DNA of 64,000 nucleotides. Origin: Rhodopirellula islandica. GTDB lineage: Bacteria; Planctomycetota; Planctomycetia; Pirellulales; Pirellulaceae. Made by a program: the position numbers and the translations under genes. Within the stretch, counting starts at the first letter, position 1. Every line of letters begins with the position of its first letter. Of this stretch, positions 54,443 through 63,960 are shown in pieces. The stretch spans positions 62,001 through 126,000 of the forward strand of contig NZ_LECT01000043.1 of the NCBI RefSeq assembly GCF_001027925.1. Direction: 5' to 3'. The notes under the pieces are model-generated. The model was not told where the DNA came from, did no database searches, and was given only the letters and a program-made list of their open reading frames with translations.

Positions 54443-56754
54443 ACGCGGGCGTCACCTCATCGACTCAGCGTCCGTTGGGCGTGCACCACAAAGTCGGTTT
54501 GAAAGCGGTGCGGGTCTCGCACCGACATACCGGTTGGGTCGTCGTTCACGATGCAATCGCAGGCAAGTATCACCGGCTTCGCGAAGACGAATACTTCTTG
54601 CTGACGTTGCTGGACGGGCAATGCAGCCTGGATGAGTTGCGAGATCACTACCAGGATCGGTATCCCAACCGCCGAGTCCGATCGAACCAGATCAACGCGT
54701 TGCTGTTTCGATTCCATGAGAGCGGGCTGACGACCAGCCTCGCGGCGATGCAAGGCGATCCGTTGCTCGCGCGGGCCGACAATGATCGCCGCCAAAAACG
54801 ATGGGCAGCGGCTTCACAGTGGTTGTTCATGCGGTTTCCCGGAATCGATCCCGCACCCGTCATGCGTGTGTTGATGCCGATCGTGCGTCCGCTGCTGACT
54901 CCGTTTGGTTTGGTCACCCTGTTCGCACTGGTGGTCTCCGCGGCGATGATGATGTTGGTACATCGAACACGTTATCTCGCGGAACTTCCCGCGTCGCACG
55001 AATGGTTGACGATGCAGAATGCGTTGATCCTGGCGGGCGTGATCGCAGCGACCAAGATCGCTCATGAGCTCGGTCACGCCGTGGTGTCAGAGCGATTCGG
55101 TGCGAAGTGTCGATCGATCGGACCAATGCTTCTGGTCTTCACTCCGGCGCTCTACTGCGACACCAGCGGATCATGGATGATCCCCAGTCGTCTGCGTCGC
55201 GCGGCGGTCGCCATGGCTGGCATTGCCACCGAAGTTGTGATCGCATCCATCGCGGCCTGGGTTTGGCTGCGTACACCGGCGGGTTTGACGCACACGATTG
55301 CATCCCACGTGATGGTCGTTTGCGGGATCAGCACGATCGTCTTCAACGCCAATCCATTGCTTCGGTACGACGGTTATTATTTGCTGTCCGACATGACCGA
55401 CATGCCCAATTTGGCTCAACGAGCCCAGCGGCGATGGGGGAGGTTCTTAGCAAATTTCTTTCTCGGCGTGCCATCTGAGGAACCCAACGAAGCCGCGGAC
55501 CAGTCACCTTGGTTGTTGGTCTATGCCGTCGGATCGCTCGCTTACCGCTGGATCTTGATGGCCACGATCATTGGGTTCATCTGGATTTCGTTGCGTCCCT
55601 ACGGATTGGAAATCATTGGTCAATTGCTCGCTCTGTTTGCAGCGACCTCCATGCTGTGGGCAGGGTGGATGCCGCTGCGTCGTTTTTGGAGAAATCCCGT
55701 GAACCGCCGAAAGATGCGTCCTCGCCGAGCGTTTGGATGGTGCGTGCTGTTTGCCGTGCTCGGCTACGCCGGCACGATTCCGTTGCCACGTCACGTCCAC
55801 TCTGCCGTTCGTTTCTTGCCCCAGCACGAAGCCCGCGTGCACCTCACGTCACCAGGTGTCCTGAGCCAAATCCTTGTTGAACCCGGACAAAGAGTGTCTC
55901 GCGGCGATTTGTTGGCCGAACTCACCAACCCGGAAATTGAACTGGAAGTTTTGGATGCCGAAAGCGATGTCGCCGAACAAACGATGAGACTAGAAGGGCT
56001 CCGTGCTTCGCAAACATTGGTGCCGGAGGCCAGCACGCAATTGCCCGCCGCAAAAGCATTGCTGGATGAAATGCAGGACCGCTTGGCCGCAGCAAAACGC
56101 CGGCATCAGTCACTGACGATCACCGCTCCCTGCGACGGAATCGTGATGGTGGCTCAAAGCAATCCCCAATCTACGTCGGAATCATCACTCGACGCGGACG
56201 CCAATCCGCTGGACCTCGGTCCGGGGTTCAACCCCGCGGTGGATCGGGCGGCGGTGCGTTTGGCGTCCTGGTCGGAATATCCCACTGCGAAGGAAAACAG
56301 AGGCTGCTTGTTGGAAGCAGGCACCGAATTGCTCAGCATTGCGGCCTGTGACGAATCTGCCGAATCGCTCGAACCATCTGTTGGCACACCGGTTCCTTGG
56401 CGAGCCGAAGCGGTCGTGCAATCCATCCAGCGACAACGACTCAAACTCGGCGACCAAGCCTGGTTGATTCACGACGCTTCACCAACCCAAATCCTTCGCG
56501 GACGTGTCGTTCAAATTTCGGACGAGACGTACGACGCGCGAACGGACGCTCCTCGACGAGACCACCAGCGGGCGGACCAAGCGACTCGGGCCCCAGAAAC
56601 AAGCTACGTCGTGGCGGTTTCAATCGAGGATCGCGACACAGCCCCCTCCAAATGCGTCGCCGGAGCCTCCGGCAGGGTCAAATTCGCGGTTTCTCCCGCC
56701 TCATTTTGGCAAAGAATTCGCGAACTTTTCTCCAGTTCATTTCGTTTCCGATAA
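54439..56754 (+). CDS. PqqD-like, site-2 protease (M50) and HlyD fusion
   Basis: The 771-residue protein has three parts. Residues about 15-95 resemble PqqD, a peptide-binding fold of RiPP pathways (GWVVVHDAIAGKYHRLREDE, YFLLTLLDGQCSLDELRDHY). Residues about 130-460 are a polytopic membrane domain with site-2 protease motifs: H209-E-L-G-H213 and N303-A-N-P-L-L-R-Y-D311-G, the zinc ligands of family M50. Residues about 465-771 form a HlyD-type arm (HLTSPGVLSQILVEPGQRVS, RGDLLAEL, a coiled coil, then LTITAPCDGIVMVAQ). It overlaps the upstream GAF-HlyD gene (ATGA). A role in recognising, cutting and passing a peptide across the envelope is inference; no precursor peptide was identified. Confidence 0.88.
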   Translation: MNAGVTSSTQRPLGVHHKVGLKAVRVSHRHTGWVVVHDAIAGKYHRLREDEYFLLTLLDGQCSLDELRDHYQDRYPNRRVRSNQINALLFRFHESGLTTSLAAMQGDPLLARADNDRRQKRWAAASQWLFMRFPGIDPAPVMRVLMPIVRPLLTPFGLVTLFALVVSAAMMMLVHRTRYLAELPASHEWLTMQNALILAGVIAATKIAHELGHAVVSERFGAKCRSIGPMLLVFTPALYCDTSGSWMIPSRLRRAAVAMAGIATEVVIASIAAWVWLRTPAGLTHTIASHVMVVCGISTIVFNANPLLRYDGYYLLSDMTDMPNLAQRAQRRWGRFLANFFLGVPSEEPNEAADQSPWLLVYAVGSLAYRWILMATIIGFIWISLRPYGLEIIGQLLALFAATSMLWAGWMPLRRFWRNPVNRRKMRPRRAFGWCVLFAVLGYAGTIPLPRHVHSAVRFLPQHEARVHLTSPGVLSQILVEPGQRVSRGDLLAELTNPEIELEVLDAESDVAEQTMRLEGLRASQTLVPEASTQLPAAKALLDEMQDRLAAAKRRHQSLTITAPCDGIVMVAQSNPQSTSESSLDADANPLDLGPGFNPAVDRAAVRLASWSEYPTAKENRGCLLEAGTELLSIAACDESAESLEPSVGTPVPWRAEAVVQSIQRQRLKLGDQAWLIHDASPTQILRGRVVQISDETYDARTDAPRRDHQRADQATRAPETSYVVAVSIEDRDTAPSKCVAGASGRVKFAVSPASFWQRIRELFSSSFRFR

Positions 56755-56913
56755 TCGATGTATCTTCCTCTCATTGCTGGACTTTGGTTGTCGAAATGAT
56801 ACAATGAGTGGTCCCGCCTTTCTGATGATGGCATCCAGCGATAGGCTTGGCAAAATGCGTGGCCATGTCATCACCCACCCGCACTGAACGATCGTTCTTC
56901 TAGGAGAAACCTC

Positions 56914-57690
56914 TTGAATATTCGTCCCTTGATTGCCAGCACCGCGGCTGCGTGTGCGTTGACCGCATCGATGGCCATGGCTGACACCGGAACGTTGAAA
57001 ATGCGTTTCGTGTTGGATACGGACAACGCTCCCAAATTGGATCTGATCGATCCGAACAAGGACGTTGATTTTTGTGGCAAACACGACATCCCCAACGAAA
57101 AACTGATCGTTGATCCCGCCTCCAAGGGAATCAAAAACGTCTTGGTCTACGTTTACACCGGTCGTGGTGGAACGAAGCTGGATGACGTTCCTGCGAAGAA
57201 CGAAACTCACGAACTGGCCAACGACGAATGCCGTTTCCAGCCTCACTATGTGATCGCCCAAACCGGTGACACGCTGAAAATCACCAACCCCGATCCCGTT
57301 GGCCACAACGCGAACCTGAACTTCTTTGCCAACAAGGCAGAGAACTTGATGATTCCCGCAGGGGCGGAAAAAGAGGTTGCTCTCGAAAAGCCCGAACCGG
57401 CAGCGATTCCAGTCGAGTGCAACATTCACCCGTGGATGAAGGCTTACGTGGTCGTCCTGGAACACCCTTACGCTGCTGTCAGCGGTGAAGATGGCACACT
57501 GACCATCGAAGGCATCCCAACCGGCGAAGTCATGTTCCGTGTCTCACATGAAGCCGGAAAAATCGACGAAGTCAAAATCGGTGGTTCAAAGGAATCATGG
57601 CGTCGCAGCCGCTTCGAGCTGGACATCCAACCCGGCATGAACGACCTGGGTGACGTCCTGGTCCCCGGCGATGCGTTGTCAGCTGACTGA
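56914..57690 (+). CDS. Secreted cupredoxin-like copper protein
   Basis: The 258-residue product starts at TTG 56914, supported by GGAG seven bases upstream; no ATG fits. It has a signal peptide (LIASTAAACALTASMAMA). The centre is a plastocyanin-like cupredoxin fold: IAQTGDTLKITNPDPVGHNA gives the first His ligand, and IPVECNIHPWMKAYVVVL gives the Cys, His and Met ligands of a type-1 copper site. A C-terminal carboxypeptidase-regulatory-like beta domain follows (GEDGTLTIEGIPTGEVMFRV). Such proteins carry electrons or bind copper in the periplasm; they are common in planctomycetes. It is followed by a strong terminator. Confidence 0.9.
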   Translation: MNIRPLIASTAAACALTASMAMADTGTLKMRFVLDTDNAPKLDLIDPNKDVDFCGKHDIPNEKLIVDPASKGIKNVLVYVYTGRGGTKLDDVPAKNETHELANDECRFQPHYVIAQTGDTLKITNPDPVGHNANLNFFANKAENLMIPAGAEKEVALEKPEPAAIPVECNIHPWMKAYVVVLEHPYAAVSGEDGTLTIEGIPTGEVMFRVSHEAGKIDEVKIGGSKESWRRSRFELDIQPGMNDLGDVLVPGDALSAD

Positions 57691-57722
57691 TCGAACGCCC
57701 ACTCGTTCGCTCCAACCCAACG

Positions 57723-57759
57723 CTCGGCGTCGTCCTCAAAAACGACGCCGAGTTTTTTT
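57723..57759 (+). terminator. Rho-independent terminator of the cupredoxin gene
   Basis: CTCGGCGTCGT (57723-57733) and ACGACGCCGAG (57742-57752) form a perfect 11-base stem with an eight-base loop, followed by seven T. It lies 33 bases after the cupredoxin stop. It is the only textbook terminator I found in the window. Confidence 0.92.
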
Positions 57760-57847
57760 ATGCGTGGATCATCCGTCGCGGAGCGACGAAAGCCGCCAGC
57801 CTTGGGTTTCAACCCAAGGTCACCAACGCCCCAACACGATCACCGAG

Positions 57848-58183
57848 TCGCGGAGCGACGACATCTGGGATCAATTGTCGCCACTCCGCGGCTCGCCTTT
57901 TTTTCGAGGACTGTCCCCAGACCTCGGGTTGAAACCCGAGGCTGACAACTGCCACCGCTCCGCGGTTGGATTCACCGACGCCACCCGCAAACCATTCCCG
58001 TCGAACAGCGACCAGTCGCGGAGCGACGACATCCGGGATCAATTGTTGCCACTCCGCGGCTTTCCCTATTTTTGAGGACCGCCCCCAGACCTCGGGTTGA
58101 AACCCGAGGCTGGCAACTGCCACCGCTCCGCGGTTGGATTCACCGACGCATCCGGCAAACCATTCCCGTTGAAAATCCACCCG
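57848..58183. repeat. 168-bp tandem repeat rich in palindromes
   Basis: Units start at 57848 and 58016 with TCGCGGAGCGACGACATC; the spacing is 168 bases. Each holds CCTCGGGTT/AACCCGAGG and GCGGAGCG with CGCTCCGC or CACTCCGC. A partial leading unit starts near 57775 and carries CCTTGGGTT/AACCCAAGG. The family is the same as at 29821-30236, and here too it fills a gap between convergent genes (cupredoxin and queE). Confidence 0.9.
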
Positions 58184-58194
58184 TCGCGGGTCAC

Positions 58195-58968
58195 TCAGGT
58201 TCCGCGACGGTTTCCGTACCAACGGATTTGCATGCGGTCGCAGTACCGATAGCCACGTGATTCCGCCATCGGTTCCAACCAAGGCCGGACGGCGTCGAGT
58301 TGCTCGACGGAGATTCCCTGCGGCATCAACCACACCAGGTCTGCGTCCACACCGAGCTGGCCGACCACTTCGTCAATCTCCGCCAGTTCTTCCGCGGAGT
58401 CCACGACGAACTTCACTTGGGTCGCGTCCGCCGACCGAATCAGCTGCTTCATCGTGTCAATCGGCAACCGTCGTTCGCTGTGCAACTTTGCCCAGCGAGG
58501 GTGTTCTTTCTCATCCGGGGTGCTGGCCCGCAGCTTGGGGCTCAGCGACAACAAATCGCATCGCACGCCGGGGTCGACTGTGCCGGCGGTCTCGATGGTG
58601 ACGTGATTTCCAGCCGCTCGAAGTCGATCCGTCAGACCCACGATCCCTTTCGCGATCAGCGGCTCGCCGCCCGTCAGCACAACGTGATTCGCCTCCGAAT
58701 CGGCGACCAGATTCAGCAATGACTCGATTGTCTGAGGGGCGCCTTCGGGTTTCCAGGACGCGTAGGGCGTGTCGCAGAACCAGCACCGCAGATTGCAACC
58801 GCTGGTCCGAATGAAAACGCTGTTCGTGCCGGTCAATTGGCCTTCGCCTTGCCGACTGACAAAGGTTTCTGAAATCAACAGCGTGGACGGACGAGCGCGC
58901 GGATCCCCGGGGGTTTCCGCCGAGTCCTCAGCGGGTAAAACATCGACTGATTGATCGACCGATTTCAA
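58195..58968 (-). CDS. queE: 7-carboxy-7-deazaguanine synthase (radical SAM)
   Basis: QueE makes 7-carboxy-7-deazaguanine for queuosine synthesis, using a [4Fe-4S] cluster and S-adenosylmethionine. The cluster motif C58-N-L-R-C62-W-F-C65 is visible, preceded by [20 protein letters not shown], the family N-terminus. [13 protein letters not shown] is the SAM-contacting glycine motif. The start is uncertain: the open frame reaches back across the divergent queF start, so I use TTG 58966-58968, giving 257 residues. No strong ribosome binding site supports it. The gene is divergent from queF, with 34 bases between starts, and converges with the cupredoxin gene across the repeat array. Confidence 0.92.
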   Translation of the reverse strand: MKSVDQSVDVLPAEDSAETPGDPRARPSTLLISETFVSRQGEGQLTGTNSVFIRTSGCNLRCWFCDTPYASWKPEGAPQTIESLLNLVADSEANHVVLTGGEPLIAKGIVGLTDRLRAAGNHVTIETAGTVDPGVRCDLLSLSPKLRASTPDEKEHPRWAKLHSERRLPIDTMKQLIRSADATQVKFVVDSAEELAEIDEVVGQLGVDADLVWLMPQGISVEQLDAVRPWLEPMAESRGYRYCDRMQIRWYGNRRGT

Positions 58969-59002
58969 ACGACACCGCGTTTCTAGAAGTGAACCAAACC
59001 AC

Positions 59003-59368
59003 GTGAGCGACACAGCCTCTTTCCGAGAAACTCTCGAAGTTTTTGACAACCCCGCCCCGACGCGAAATTTCACGATCGAGCATCACTGCCCGGAATTCAC
59101 GTCGGTCTGCCCCAAAACGGGACAACCCGATTACGGAACAATCGTGTTCACGTACGTTCCTGACCAAGTCTGCGTGGAGCTCAAGAGCCTGAAAATGTAC
59201 TTGCAGAAATTCCGTAACGAAGGAATTTTCTACGAGCAAGTCACCAACCGAATTCTGGACGACTTTGTCGCCGTCGTCCAGCCTCGCAAAGTCACGGTGG
59301 AAAGCAAGTGGACGCCTCGCGGTGGCCTGAACAGCAATATCATCGTGAACTACCCCGACGAAGCCTGA
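59003..59368 (+). CDS. queF: NADPH-dependent 7-cyano-7-deazaguanine reductase
   Basis: QueF reduces preQ0 to preQ1 in queuosine synthesis. The 121-residue length fits the short type I (B. subtilis-like) form. The catalytic Cys36 is in [15 protein letters not shown], with Asp43 seven residues on, as in the family. [20 protein letters not shown] is the QueF motif that binds NADPH. The start is GTG at 59003. It is divergent from queE, so the two queuosine genes probably share a regulatory region of 34 bases. The other queuosine genes (queC, queD, tgt) are not in the window. Confidence 0.96.
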   Translation: MSDTASFRETLEVFDNPAPTRNFTIEHHCPEFTSVCPKTGQPDYGTIVFTYVPDQVCVELKSLKMYLQKFRNEGIFYEQVTNRILDDFVAVVQPRKVTVESKWTPRGGLNSNIIVNYPDEA

Positions 59369-59458
59369 TCCTGAAACTCAGGCCTGAACCGAATCTCGAG
59401 CCTGATTTGGTTCATGGCTCGGTCCTTCCCCCGTCTTCCCCCCAACCCCTCCTGCGAT

Positions 59459-60466
59459 ATGTCCTCTGTCATTCTGTCTGGTTTCGCTGACGAATCCGCC
59501 TTCTCAAAAAAGGCCAACGAACAGTTCGCCGCGCTCGCTGCAATCGGACTGCAGCACTACTCAATCCGCTTCGTCGATGTCGGCAACGGCATCAAGAACG
59601 TGATGATGCTGGAACCAGCCGAAATTGAAACGCTCCGTGAGTTGCACAAAGAGTACGGGATGTCGGTCAGCAGCATCGGCTCGCCCATCGGCAAGGTGAA
59701 GTTGCTGGACGTCGAAGACGGCACGTCGAACAAGTTCATCCCGTTTGAAAAGTACCTCGCCGAAGACGTGCAAATCGCTTGCGATCGCGCCGAAGCCTTC
59801 GACTGCAAACTGCTTCGCGGTTTCGCGTTTTACCACCCCAAGGGAACCGCACCGGAAGATCACATTGATCAAGTCTCCGATCAACTCGGTCAAATCGCGG
59901 AAGCCTGCGACAAACGCGGCCTGACGTTTGGTTTGGAAGTCGAAGCCAACCTGGTCGGACAAACGGGCGACTTGCTGGCTGCGATCGCCGCCAAGGTCAA
60001 CAACCCGGCGCTCGTCACGATCTTCGACGGTGCCAACATGGTGATGCAAGGACTGAGCTCCGATCAGGTCTACGCCCAATACGAAGCGATGAAGCCATCG
60101 TTGGGTTGGTTGCACATCAAGGACTACAAAGACCCATCGCTGAACGGCCGCGTCGAGCATGTGGATGAAGAATCGGCCAGCCACTTTGTGCCGGCGGACC
60201 AAGGCGACAGCGCTCACGAGCGAATCTTCGAAGATCTGAAGACGTTCCTGCCAACGCTTGCCGACCGGATGTCACGTCGGGGCGTCAAAGGCATCTACCT
60301 GGACCTTGAACCGCACGTTCGTGGCGGAGGCCAATTCGGCGGCTTCAGCGGTCCCGATGGATTCGGCATCGCCGCTCGCGGGTTGTGCCGCGTGCTCGAC
60401 AAAGTCGGCATCGACTATCACCTGCGAACGTTCGAAGACCTGGAAGCTGCCAAGGCCCAGGGCTGA
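59459..60466 (+). CDS. Sugar phosphate isomerase/epimerase (TIM barrel)
   Basis: The 335-residue protein of the xylose isomerase-like TIM-barrel family starts at the ATG at 59459 (MSSVILSGFADESAFSK). Features include GLQHYSIRFVDVGNGIKNVM near the N-terminus, LRGFAFYHPKGTAPEDHIDQ, the metal-binding strands LTFGLEVEANLVGQTGD and LVTIFDGANMVMQG, then LGWLHIKDYKD with a conserved His. The C-terminal part has YLDLEPHVRGGGQFGGFSGP. Substrates in this family vary widely (inositol, rare sugars), so the exact reaction is not assigned. It has no signal peptide. It lies 90 bases downstream of queF on the same strand and converges with glgB. Confidence 0.88.
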   Translation: MSSVILSGFADESAFSKKANEQFAALAAIGLQHYSIRFVDVGNGIKNVMMLEPAEIETLRELHKEYGMSVSSIGSPIGKVKLLDVEDGTSNKFIPFEKYLAEDVQIACDRAEAFDCKLLRGFAFYHPKGTAPEDHIDQVSDQLGQIAEACDKRGLTFGLEVEANLVGQTGDLLAAIAAKVNNPALVTIFDGANMVMQGLSSDQVYAQYEAMKPSLGWLHIKDYKDPSLNGRVEHVDEESASHFVPADQGDSAHERIFEDLKTFLPTLADRMSRRGVKGIYLDLEPHVRGGGQFGGFSGPDGFGIAARGLCRVLDKVGIDYHLRTFEDLEAAKAQG

Positions 60467-60524
60467 GCCATGACCGACGACAAAGTCTTCGTCGTCCCAA
60501 AAGTCGCCACCCAACCCACGTAGA

Positions 60525-60588
60525 ACGGGCACTCTTGCCCGTCTTCTCTTGGCGTGATCATCCCGAACGTCGGCCAAGAGTGGCCGAC
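60525..60588. repeat. Two hairpins of opposite orientation
   Basis: The first hairpin (60525-60542) is ACGGGCA/TGCCCGT around CTCT. The second (60569-60588) is GTCGGCCA/TGGCCGAC around AGAG. Their centres, CACTCTTG and CAAGAGTG, are reverse complements, so the loops could pair or the two may be inverted copies of one element. They lie between the convergent isomerase and glgB genes. A relative occurs at 14557-14570. Confidence 0.7.
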
Positions 60589-60630
60589 CGACGTCTATGG
60601 TCTCAGCCTGCCGATTGGCCGATCGCCGGC

Positions 60631-62841
60631 TTACGATTCCAATCGTAGAATCGTCGTGCCCAGTGGTGGCAGCGTGACTTCGATGCTGTCCGGTCGAGCT
60701 TGGTACTCCACCCCGGTGGATTGACACCCGGGGTAATTGCCCAGATTCGATCCGCCGTACGCTTCACCATCGCTGTTGAAAATCTCTTTCCAGAATCCCT
60801 TGAATGGCACACCCACGCGATAATTCGGACGTGGGACGGGGGTGAAGTTGTTGCAAACCAAGATCGGTGCGTCGCCTTCGTTGCCCTTTCTCAGGTAGAC
60901 CAACACGCTGTCTTCCGCGTTTTGAGCATCAACCCATTCGAAGCCTTCGTCGGTGAAGTCGTGGTAGTGCAGAGCCGGATTCTCGATCACGATCTTGTTC
61001 AAGTCCGACACCAACTGCTGGACCCCGCGGTGCGTGTCGAAGTCCAACAATTCCCACTGAGGTCCGTCGTCCTCGTTCCACTCGGTCCATTGAGCGATTT
61101 CGCCGCCCATGAACAACAACTTCTTGCCAGGGTGCGTCCACATGTAACTGTACAACAGTCGCAAGTTCGCGAACTTCTGCCACATGTCACCCGGCATCTG
61201 GCTGATCAACGAACCTTTGCCGTGAACCACTTCATCGTGCGACAGTGGCAACGTGAAGTTTTCGGTGAAGGCGTAGATCAAGCTGAACGTGAGCTCGTTC
61301 TGGTGGAACTTACGGTGGATGGGTTCGTTCCGCATGTAGCTCAACGTGTCATTCATCCAACCCATGTTCCACTTGTAGGTGAAACCGAGTCCGCCATCGT
61401 AGGTCGGACGTGAGACACCGGGCCACGCCGTCGACTCTTCCGCCGCGGTGACAACGCCGGGATAGTTCTCATGCACAGCGACGTTGAAGTCACGCAAGAA
61501 GTCAATCGCTTCCAAGTTTTCGCGACCACCATAACGGTTGGGAATCCACTCACCGGCTTCGCGGCTGTAATCCAAGTACAACATGGATGCGACCGCGTCG
61601 ACTCGCAGTCCATCAATGTGATACTTGTCCAACCAGAACAACGCATTGGCGATCAAGAAGTTCTTCACTTCGTTGCGACCGAAGTTGAAGATCATCGTGC
61701 CCCAATCGGGATGTTCCCCCTGCCGCGGATCCGAATGCTCATACAAAGCCGAGCCATCGAACTGGCGGAGCCCGTGATCGTCTTTCGGGAAGTGAGCTGG
61801 GACCCAATCGATCAACACGCCGATCCCGTTTTGGTGCATATGATCGACGAAGAACATGAAGTCCTCGGGAGATCCGTGACGACTGGTCGGCGCGAAATAC
61901 CCAACGCTTTGATATCCCCATGATCCGGTGAAGGGGTGCTCGCTGATCGGCATCAATTCCACGTGGGTGAAATTCATGCGGCGGCAGTAGTCCACCAAGC
62001 GTTTTGCCAGATCACGATAGTCCAACCAACCGTGCGTTCGGCCAGGACCTTTTTGCCAACTGCCCAAGTGGACTTCGTAGACATTCATCGGAGCGTGCAT
62101 GGGGTCGACTTCCGACCGCTGTTGCAACCAATCCGTGTCATTCCAGCTGTAGGTGCTGATGTCCGTGATGATGTTGGCAGTCAGCGGTGGCAACTCAGCG
62201 GCAAATGCCCAGGGGTCGCATTTGTCCATCCAGTGACCTTGCTCGGTCTGGACGCGGAATTTGTACTTCTGACCGACCGTCGCGCCGGGCAAGAACAATT
62301 CCCACATGCCAGTCGACTCGACCGGCTGCGCCACGTGACTGCGGCCGTCCCAGCCATTGAAATCGCCGACCACTTGTACCGAGCGAGCGTTGGGCGCCCA
62401 GACGGCGAAGTTCACGCCTTTGACGCCTTCGACTTCGCGAAGTTGCGCGCCCAGGCACTCGTACAGTTGATGGTGGCGGCCTTCACCGATCAGGTAGCGA
62501 TCCAAATCACTGAAGATGCTGGGAACGGTGTAGGGAGAAGTCGTCTTCATTTCTTTGCCGGTCTTGTCGATCATTTGCAGTCTGGACGTGGAGGGCTTGG
62601 AGATGGGCTCATCGCAGATCGCTTCGAAGAATCCGCCGGGATGCAGCCGTCGCATGGGACGCCGCAAACCGCTTGCCGAATCGATCAGCCACACGGACTC
62701 GGCATTGGGTTCCAACACGCGAACGGACGTGGCTTCTCTTCCCCGATAGTTGACAGGGTGACGGCCCAACAAACTACCCGGGTTCGCCACACTGCCATCA
62801 ACGAGTGACTGAATGGTCGATAGTGAAAGCTGCGAATTCAT
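60631..62841 (-). CDS. glgB: 1,4-alpha-glucan branching enzyme
   Basis: GlgB adds alpha-1,6 branches to glycogen. The 736-residue length is normal for the type with two N-terminal modules. An N1-like domain, then a CBM48 domain ([28 protein letters not shown]), lead into the GH13 barrel. Barrel motifs are [46 protein letters not shown] with the nucleophile Asp, [13 protein letters not shown] with the acid Glu, and [14 protein letters not shown]. The C-terminal beta domain ends [14 protein letters not shown]. No glgA or glgC lies nearby. The RNase H-like gene lies 61 bases upstream on the same strand. Confidence 0.97.
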   Translation of the reverse strand: MNSQLSLSTIQSLVDGSVANPGSLLGRHPVNYRGREATSVRVLEPNAESVWLIDSASGLRRPMRRLHPGGFFEAICDEPISKPSTSRLQMIDKTGKEMKTTSPYTVPSIFSDLDRYLIGEGRHHQLYECLGAQLREVEGVKGVNFAVWAPNARSVQVVGDFNGWDGRSHVAQPVESTGMWELFLPGATVGQKYKFRVQTEQGHWMDKCDPWAFAAELPPLTANIITDISTYSWNDTDWLQQRSEVDPMHAPMNVYEVHLGSWQKGPGRTHGWLDYRDLAKRLVDYCRRMNFTHVELMPISEHPFTGSWGYQSVGYFAPTSRHGSPEDFMFFVDHMHQNGIGVLIDWVPAHFPKDDHGLRQFDGSALYEHSDPRQGEHPDWGTMIFNFGRNEVKNFLIANALFWLDKYHIDGLRVDAVASMLYLDYSREAGEWIPNRYGGRENLEAIDFLRDFNVAVHENYPGVVTAAEESTAWPGVSRPTYDGGLGFTYKWNMGWMNDTLSYMRNEPIHRKFHQNELTFSLIYAFTENFTLPLSHDEVVHGKGSLISQMPGDMWQKFANLRLLYSYMWTHPGKKLLFMGGEIAQWTEWNEDDGPQWELLDFDTHRGVQQLVSDLNKIVIENPALHYHDFTDEGFEWVDAQNAEDSVLVYLRKGNEGDAPILVCNNFTPVPRPNYRVGVPFKGFWKEIFNSDGEAYGGSNLGNYPGCQSTGVEYQARPDSIEVTLPPLGTTILRLES

Positions 62842-62902
62842 GGCTGAACTACGAATGAATTGATTGAAAATGTGGTCAAAAAAGTAAGAAATACGCCGGA
62901 AA

Positions 62903-63625
62903 TCAGGACGTTTTGATCGGATTGGAACGCTGAATCCCGCGAGCCGAAACTGCGGTGCTCAGCAACCAGTCCCGCAGCCGATCGTTGGCTGTCGGAACCA
63001 CTTGATTGGATTTCGGAGCCGGTGGCCCCGCGTGAGGCTGGTCGATTCGCGACCAGGGGTCATTCAGTTTGGTGGATGCACGAGCAGTCAACTCATTGAC
63101 ATCCGCTGCGGGGATCGCGCCATCCGGCGTGACCTGATCTGGCTTTCGACTGACCAACCGGGACGTCACCAAACAGGCTTGGACCTCGTGGATTCCCAAC
63201 GCGTGGTCGACGCGTCGCCACAGGTCGGCGTGCTGGACTTCGACCCGGCGGCCAAAGTGATCCCACACGAAATCGCTGCGTCGCCATCTCGGCAACGAAT
63301 CGGTGAGCGAACGAATCAAATATCGGTTGTGACTGAGCAAGGTGATGCCAGAGGGACCGTCCATCGCTTCCAAGCCCCGAACCGCCGCCAACAACGACAA
63401 GCGATTCAGATCACCAAACTCTCGATCTTCGGCTTCCATCACGGGTCGTCCGTCGGAAGTCTCGATCACAAATTGCCAACGGCCATCGGACAGCGACGTG
63501 CTGTCGGCCGAGACAACCAGCAAAAACGATCCGCGAGGTTTCGCGGGTGCGGGGTTGAAATCGGGATCGCCAAATTCGGACGTCATCGACGCGAATTCTT
63601 CGAGTGATTGCAAAGGATCCATCAT
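62903..63625 (-). CDS. RNase HI-like protein lacking most catalytic residues
   Basis: The 240-residue protein has its middle (about 33-185) aligning with RNase HI along its length: [16 protein letters not shown] matches [25 protein letters not shown] matches DSQYVRQGI, and [20 protein letters not shown] matches [20 protein letters not shown]. Of the four acidic catalytic residues of E. coli, only the first appears kept (Asp41); the others are Ser77, His99 and Asn177 here. It is therefore likely inactive as a nuclease and may bind nucleic acid or have another role. A Pro/Asn-rich tail follows. It starts at a double ATG and may be coupled to the small open frame at 63622. Confidence 0.75.
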   Translation of the reverse strand: MMDPLQSLEEFASMTSEFGDPDFNPAPAKPRGSFLLVVSADSTSLSDGRWQFVIETSDGRPVMEAEDREFGDLNRLSLLAAVRGLEAMDGPSGITLLSHNRYLIRSLTDSLPRWRRSDFVWDHFGRRVEVQHADLWRRVDHALGIHEVQACLVTSRLVSRKPDQVTPDGAIPAADVNELTARASTKLNDPWSRIDQPHAGPPAPKSNQVVPTANDRLRDWLLSTAVSARGIQRSNPIKTS

Positions 63626-63960
63626 GGTTGGGTTCGCCAGTGAGTTCGACGTGCTTTCAATGCGTGGGTTGCGATCGGTCTGGCGGCGGCCCCTTGGGTC
63701 TCGCCCGGATCCTTGGACGAGAGGGCCGCCGCATCGCTACACGCATCGATTGCTAGGGAGGGGAAAGCAAAGAGACGCGATCCATCGGTGCCAATCTCCA
63801 GGGGGTGCTCGTGTCGGCTATCAAATGTTGCTGCGATTTCAGCTTGCCGAAACTTCGAGGCAACCGCCTGGCGACAGAGAGTGCTTTCGTCGCCGCAGGC
63901 CTCCCCAGAAAAGCTTTCCTGCTCAAAAAGGTTTGCGCGATTTAACAAGGGATCGTGCAA
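63622..63960 (-). CDS. Possible small hypothetical protein
   Basis: This 112-codon frame ends in a TGA that overlaps the ATG of the RNase H-like gene by four bases, the pattern of translational coupling. The product has no recognised domain, signal or membrane segment, and is mixed in composition (Ala, Arg, Glu, Ser). A competing frame on the other strand (63713-63967) shows that the coding case is weak. I list it because of the overlap only. Confidence 0.3.
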   Translation of the reverse strand: MHDPLLNRANLFEQESFSGEACGDESTLCRQAVASKFRQAEIAATFDSRHEHPLEIGTDGSRLFAFPSLAIDACSDAAALSSKDPGETQGAAARPIATHALKARRTHWRTQP

